Position numbers and translations under genes: made by a program | The notes under the pieces: generated by a model | What the model saw: the letters and a program-made list of their open reading frames with translations, nothing else | The model's database searches: none | Told to the model about the DNA's origin: nothing | In this document: positions 60,063 through 64,000 of the stretch, in pieces | How the letters are laid out: each line of letters opens with the position of its first letter | Position numbering within the stretch: position 1 is the stretch's first letter | DNA from: Bradyrhizobium nanningense | GTDB lineage: Bacteria; Pseudomonadota; Alphaproteobacteria; Rhizobiales; Xanthobacteraceae | NCBI RefSeq assembly: GCF_004114535.1 | Contig: NZ_LBJC01000080.1 | Location: 1 to 64,000 of the forward strand | Reading direction: 5' to 3' | DNA length: 64,000 nucleotides

Positions 60063-61724
60063 ATGACGCTGACAAGAGCGAAGCGGTGCGCATGGCTCGT
60101 GGGCATGGCGGCGGCCCTGAGCGCGAATTCCGCTTTCGCGCTCACCCTGGCGGAGGATGCAGAAACGGTCTGCAAGGGCCTCAATGGCGGGACCGATGCC
60201 GTGAAGATCGATTCCGCAACGTTGCAGGCGCCCTCGCAGCTCAGTGTGGCCGAACGCGGACCGACGCCGTCCGGGCGCATCGCGCCGGCCAATCCAGCCT
60301 TCTGCAAGGTGCTCGGCCATATCGACCCCGTCGACCCCAAGGCGCCGCCGATCAGATTCGAGGTCAACCTTCCCGTCGAATGGAACGGGCGCTCGGTGCA
60401 ATATGGCGGCGGCGGATTCAACGGCGTGCTGATCACCGGCCTTGCGCTGCCGCCGGCCTATCCTTTCGACAAGCCATCGCCGCTGGCGCGCGGCTTCGTC
60501 ACTTACGGCACCGATTCCGGTCATGAGACCAAGCAAGGCGAGGCGCCGCAGGTCTTTGCGCTGAACGACGAAGCGTTCGAAAACTTTGCCCATCGTGCCT
60601 ACAAGAGAGTGCGCGATGCCGCGGTCGCGCTGATGCAGCGCGCCTACGGCAGGATGCCCGAAAAGATGTACTTCATGGGCTCGTCCGAGGGCGGCCGCGA
60701 AGGTCTCACCATGGCGCAGCGTTATCCCGACGATTTCGACGGCATCCTTGCCCGCGTGCCTGTCATCAACTGGGTCGGCCTGCAGCACGCCGGCACGCGT
60801 TCGGGTCTCGTCACCATGGGCGCGGGCTGGATCAATCCGGCGCAGGTGAAGCTCGTCGCCGATGCCGTGCGGGCGGCGTGTGACAAGGCCGACGGCTCCG
60901 ACGATGCGCTGGTGCAGGATCCCGTCGGTTGCAAGGCCGCATTCAAGGTCGAGACGCTGCGCTGCGAGGCCGGTAAAGCGGGTGATCAGTGTCTCACCGA
61001 CGCGCAGATCACGGCGATCGAGACGCTGCACGGAACCTACAAATTCCCGTTCGCGCTCGCCAACGGTCTCGACGATTATCCGGGCTGGGGCGTCTCGGGC
61101 GAGGACACGCCCGCGATCGGCCCGACCGGCGGCTGGACCGCGTGGTGGCTCGGCACCGCGCCGCCGGCCCAGCCGCCCGCGCCCAACAACGGCATCGCCT
61201 GGATCTACGGCGCCGGCGGCATTCAATATGTGTTCGCGCGCGATCCCAAGCTCGACGTCACCACCTACAAGGTGGAGGAGCACAAGGCGCGGCTGCTCGA
61301 GGTGTCGAAGCTGATGGATTCGACCGACCCCGATCTCGGCCGTTTCCGCGCGCGCGGCGGCCGTCTAATCATGCTCGAGCACATGGCCGACTACGCCCAG
61401 AGCCCTTATGCCGGCATCCGCTATTTCGAGAGCGTCGAACGCAAGCTCGGCAAGGCCGAAACGGCCGAGTTCGCTCGGCTCTACACCGCACCCGGCGTCG
61501 ACCATGTCGGCTCCGGCGCGCCGGCCAATGTCGACATGCTGAGCGTGCTGGTCGACTGGGTCGAGAAGGGCAAGGCGCCCGGCGATATCGAAGTTGCCGA
61601 GCAGAAGGTCGAAGCGCCGTCGTTCACGACGTTGCGCGCGCTGCCGCTGTGCCGCTGGCCGGCCTGGCCGCACTACAAATCGGGACCGGTGACGGAAGCG
61701 GCAAGCTTCACCTGCGCGCCGTAG
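60063..61724 (+). CDS. Tannase/feruloyl esterase family protein
   Basis: A 553-residue secreted esterase. A signal peptide (cleavage near NSAFA, about residue 25) precedes the alpha/beta-hydrolase domain. Nucleophile Ser208 lies in FMGSSEGGREG (GxSxGG), the catalytic His in PGVDHVGSG, and a supporting Asp region ALVQDPVGC is present. The Cys pairs around CDKADGSDDALVQDPVGC fit the family disulfide. Members cleave gallate or feruloyl esters of plant polymers. ATG 60063 follows GGGGTGG. It stands alone between serA and a MarR regulator. Confidence 0.88.
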   Translation: MTLTRAKRCAWLVGMAAALSANSAFALTLAEDAETVCKGLNGGTDAVKIDSATLQAPSQLSVAERGPTPSGRIAPANPAFCKVLGHIDPVDPKAPPIRFEVNLPVEWNGRSVQYGGGGFNGVLITGLALPPAYPFDKPSPLARGFVTYGTDSGHETKQGEAPQVFALNDEAFENFAHRAYKRVRDAAVALMQRAYGRMPEKMYFMGSSEGGREGLTMAQRYPDDFDGILARVPVINWVGLQHAGTRSGLVTMGAGWINPAQVKLVADAVRAACDKADGSDDALVQDPVGCKAAFKVETLRCEAGKAGDQCLTDAQITAIETLHGTYKFPFALANGLDDYPGWGVSGEDTPAIGPTGGWTAWWLGTAPPAQPPAPNNGIAWIYGAGGIQYVFARDPKLDVTTYKVEEHKARLLEVSKLMDSTDPDLGRFRARGGRLIMLEHMADYAQSPYAGIRYFESVERKLGKAETAEFARLYTAPGVDHVGSGAPANVDMLSVLVDWVEKGKAPGDIEVAEQKVEAPSFTTLRALPLCRWPAWPHYKSGPVTEAASFTCAP

Positions 61725-61767
61725 CGAAACGGCTCGTTTGACATCCTCCTCGCGCCCGGCTAGATAT

Positions 61768-61783
61768 TTCGCATGCGAAATAA
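61768..61783. promoter_or_regulatory. Palindrome at the MarR start codon
   Basis: ATTTCGCATGCGAAAT is a perfect 16-base palindrome (ATTTCGCA/TGCGAAAT) that contains the start codon of the MarR gene. A MarR dimer bound there would block its own translation or transcription initiation. Confidence 0.6.
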
Positions 61784-62237
61784 AAGCACCGACGCGCGGC
61801 ATCATCGGCTGGTCTATCTGCTGAGCGTCGCCCAGCGCCGCTTGCAGCGCTGGATGGCGGCGCGGCCGGACAACGAGGTGACGCCGGCGCAGGCCGGGCT
61901 GTTGTTCATTCTCGGCAAGCAGGACGGCATCCTGATGGGCGAGGCCGGCGCGGCGCTCGACATGGGGCCGGCCGGCATTTCCGGCCTCGTCGATCGCACC
62001 GAGGCTGCGAAGTTGATCGAGCGGCGGGCCGATCGCGAGGACGGACGTGCCTGGCGCATCTGGTTGACGCCGAAGGGACGCGCCGTGCTGGCGCAAGCGA
62101 AAGCTGGCGCGGCCGAGGTCAACGCGGCGCTGACGGACGGATTCACGGCTGCCGAGATCGATATCGTCGCGCGCTGGCTGACCAGCATTCAGGACAAGTT
62201 TCCAAGACCTCCAGAGACAAGAAGTTCACACGAATAA
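61773..62237 (+). CDS. MarR-family transcriptional regulator
   Basis: A 154-residue winged-helix regulator. Central HTH features: AGLLFILGKQDGILMGEAG then ALDMGPAGISGLVDRTEAA, followed by the wing (RADREDGRAWRIWLTPKGR). The start MRNKSTDARHHRLVYLLSVA is a typical dimerisation helix. It is 12 bases upstream of an enoyl-CoA hydratase on the same strand. Several MarR proteins bind aromatic-CoA or fatty-acid-CoA compounds, so it may regulate the hydratase or the tannase gene before it. ATG in the ATTTCGCATGCGAAAT palindrome is the start, suggesting self-regulation. Confidence 0.88.
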   Translation: MRNKSTDARHHRLVYLLSVAQRRLQRWMAARPDNEVTPAQAGLLFILGKQDGILMGEAGAALDMGPAGISGLVDRTEAAKLIERRADREDGRAWRIWLTPKGRAVLAQAKAGAAEVNAALTDGFTAAEIDIVARWLTSIQDKFPRPPETRSSHE

Positions 62238-62249
62238 AAGGAGAGACCC

Positions 62250-63020
62250 ATGACCGAGCATGTCCGGATCGAGACCAACGGCGGCATTCTCACCCTCACC
62301 CTGGCGCGCCCCGACAAGAAGAACGCGCTGACCGATGCGATGTACGGCAAGCTTGCCGACGCCATCGAATCCGCCGAGCTCGATCCGTCGGCTCGCGTGA
62401 TCCTGATCCGCGGCGAGGGCGACATGTTCACCGCCGGCAATGACGTCGGCGAATTTGCCGCGGTCGCAGCCGGCAAGTCCGAAGGCAGCCGCAACGTCAT
62501 CCGCTTCATCCAGTCGCTGGCGCGCTGCACCCGGCCGCTGATTGCGGCGGTGCAGGGCCGTGCCGTCGGCGTCGGCACCACGATGCTGCTGCATTGCGAC
62601 CTCGTAGTGCTCGCCGACAACGCGCAATTGTCGACGCCCTTCGTCAGTCTCGCGCTGGTGCCGGAAGCGGCTTCCAGCCTGCTGATGCCGGCGCGCATCG
62701 GCTATGCCCGCGCCTACGAAATGTTCGCGCTGGGGGAGACCGTGCCGGCGCAGGCTGCGCTGCAATGGGGCCTTGCCAACCGTGTGGTGCCGCTCGACAC
62801 GCTCGATGCCGAGGCGCTCGCACTGGCGCAGCGCATTGCCCGGCAGCCGGCCGGCGCCCTCACGGCGACCAAGCGCCTGATGCGCAACGGCGAGGCGCTG
62901 GTTGCGCAGATGCAGGCCGAAGGCGAGCAGTTCGCCCAGCGCCTGCGCACCGCCGAGGCGCGCGAAGCATTCACGGCTTTTGCCGAGCGCCGGCCGCCGG
63001 ATTTCACCAAGGTGGCGTGA
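62250..63020 (+). CDS. Enoyl-CoA hydratase
   Basis: A 256-residue crotonase-fold enzyme. Oxyanion-hole region: GDMFTAGNDVGEFAAVAAG and GRAVGVGTTMLLHCDLVV. The second stretch PFVSLALVPEAASSLLMPARIG carries Glu at the usual second catalytic position. It acts on 2-enoyl-CoA or a similar thioester in the cytoplasm. It lies 12 bases downstream of the MarR gene, with AAAGGAGAGA as a strong ribosome site, so the two form an operon. The substrate is unknown, possibly an aromatic or fatty acid given the neighbouring esterase. Confidence 0.88.
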   Translation: MTEHVRIETNGGILTLTLARPDKKNALTDAMYGKLADAIESAELDPSARVILIRGEGDMFTAGNDVGEFAAVAAGKSEGSRNVIRFIQSLARCTRPLIAAVQGRAVGVGTTMLLHCDLVVLADNAQLSTPFVSLALVPEAASSLLMPARIGYARAYEMFALGETVPAQAALQWGLANRVVPLDTLDAEALALAQRIARQPAGALTATKRLMRNGEALVAQMQAEGEQFAQRLRTAEAREAFTAFAERRPPDFTKVA

Positions 63021-63141
63021 GCGGACGCGGCCTGCCGGGAGGAGCGGCGGGCACAACCGCAGGTATTTGATTAAAGTCTTAACCAAACCTTGGCATGTCG
63101 CCATGCAAGGTGGCCTCTCGTGAAGAGTAGGCGCCCGACCC

Positions 63142-64000
63142 ATGACGATGTTTAACAAATCGGTAAGCTCGCTTCTCCTGACGCTGATGGCGCTACTGGC
63201 CGTCGGCGCGCTGACCTCTACCGCGACCCAGATGGTCGGGGCCTTCGGCCGCTACAGCGACAGTCTGGAGACCGAACGGCTTGCGAACGCCGACAAGGCC
63301 ATCTTCCACGGCGTGGTGTCCCTGCGCAGCAATCGGGGCGATGCCCAGAGTGCGCTGCTCGGCGAGGACGATCCGCGCGCCAAGCTCGGTGCCGCCGAGA
63401 AGGCCGAGCAGGCCGGCTATGATTCCATCGTCGCGGCCCTCTCCACCATCGAATTCACCCGCCGCGACGAGCTTGCGAGTACGCTGAAGCAACGCTGGAG
63501 CGAGGCCGCCCCGAAGTTCCAGCTGTTCTACGACGAGGCGAAGCTGCCGCGTGCCGAGCGCAAGATCGAGCGCACCGCGGCCTGGTACGATGGCGTCACC
63601 AAGGTGATCGAGACCGCGAATCTGGCCTCCACCGCGGTGTCGAACCGCGCCTGGACCAACGATCCCTTCATTGCCCGCATGATCCAGGCCCGCCGCCTTG
63701 CCTGGCAGGTGCGCGACCGCTACGGCATCCAGTGCTCGACCCTGCGCCCGAACGTCAACACCTCCAAGCCGCTCGACGAGACCCAGAAGCAGACCGTAGC
63801 CGGCTGGAACGGAATCATCGCCGCCGGCTGGACGGGCATGGAGGAGCTGCTGGCCGCGCCTGACGTGTCGGCGGAGATGGTCAACACAGCCAAACAGGCG
63901 CGCGCGAAGACCGACGGCGTCCTCAAGCAGATCGGCGATCTCACCAAAAATCTCGACGGCAGCGGCCGTCCGGCGATGCCCCCGGCGGAATGGAACGCGT
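63142..64000 (+). CDS. Methyl-accepting chemotaxis protein, N-terminal part (cut by window end)
   Basis: The frame is open from ATG 63142 to the last base (286 codons). It has a membrane segment (residues 7-29, SSLLLTLMALLAVGALTSTA) followed by a long helical periplasmic region with regular polar/hydrophobic spacing (for example DELASTLKQRWSEAAPKFQLF), as in chemoreceptor sensory domains. The signalling part would lie beyond the window, so the family call is an inference from the N-terminal layout. The region just upstream (TTGATTAAAGTCTTAACC) is AT-rich and may hold the promoter. Confidence 0.72.
   Translation, partial: MTMFNKSVSSLLLTLMALLAVGALTSTATQMVGAFGRYSDSLETERLANADKAIFHGVVSLRSNRGDAQSALLGEDDPRAKLGAAEKAEQAGYDSIVAALSTIEFTRRDELASTLKQRWSEAAPKFQLFYDEAKLPRAERKIERTAAWYDGVTKVIETANLASTAVSNRAWTNDPFIARMIQARRLAWQVRDRYGIQCSTLRPNVNTSKPLDETQKQTVAGWNGIIAAGWTGMEELLAAPDVSAEMVNTAKQARAKTDGVLKQIGDLTKNLDGSGRPAMPPAEWNA

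Noticed and set aside
63142..63165. CtrA site upstream of the chemoreceptor gene
   Set aside because: TTAA and TTAAC there are separated by four bases rather than seven.

Overview
The window reads as a chromosomal segment of an alphaproteobacterium, most likely Bradyrhizobium or a close relative. The evidence is uniformly high GC, alphaproteobacterial gene orders (dnaX-ybaB-recR, def-fmt-truA facing dapE/dapD, rpmH-rnpA-yidC-engB-argB), DUF1236 and DUF1036 proteins, and many intergenic palindromes of the families seen in Bradyrhizobium genomes. This assignment comes from reading translations and gene order; no database search was run.

Layout. (1) 1-20 kb is core: the 3' end of dnaX, ybaB and recR; an AmpG-like permease; rmuC; def, fmt and truA; the lysine-pathway genes dapE and dapD with a DUF805 gene and a HAD nucleotidase; a DUF1036/peptidoglycan-binding protein; argB; DUF423; engB; yidC, rnpA and rpmH; an orphan histidine kinase; a tRNA-Arg(ACG); and queD. 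(2) 20-30 kb is accessory metabolism: a metallo-beta-lactamase remnant, a lipoprotein, an IclR regulator divergent from an enoyl-CoA hydratase / ADP-forming acyl-CoA synthetase / Bug-type binding-protein operon, a methyltransferase plus zinc-dehydrogenase pair, and an MFS permease divergent from a shortened LysR regulator. (3) 30.4-35.4 kb is a three-gene exopolysaccharide module: a Wzc/GumC-type chain-length protein with a degenerate nucleotide-binding domain, a secreted GH5 glycosidase and a Wzy-like polymerase. (4) 35.5-38.9 kb is a run of small exported or membrane proteins. It includes three successive Gly/Ser/Thr-rich secreted proteins, a DUF1236 protein and a 26-residue hydrophobic microprotein. 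(5) 39-51.9 kb is mixed: a Tat-signal class V aminotransferase, a VOC protein, an LLM flavin monooxygenase, a frameshifted exported protein, an Rrf2 regulator with a methyltransferase, a YgiQ radical SAM protein, and a GntR / FAD-oxidase / DapA-like catabolic locus. (6) 52-64 kb holds a TonB receptor with a PepSY reductase, a DUF1963 protein, a triple rhodanese, a SerA-type dehydrogenase, a tannase-family esterase, a MarR regulator with an enoyl-CoA hydratase, and the start of a chemotaxis receptor cut by the window end.

Themes. Divergent regulator/enzyme pairs carry palindromes that look like operators (IclR, Rrf2, GntR), and the TonB receptor has a partial Irr-box-like site upstream. Damaged genes include an MBL hydrolase without its metal-binding half, a LysR regulator lacking much of its effector domain, and an exported protein with a frameshift. 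The best candidates for something undescribed are the Gly/Ser-repeat secreted protein cluster with its neighbouring microprotein, and the compact exopolysaccharide module next to it.
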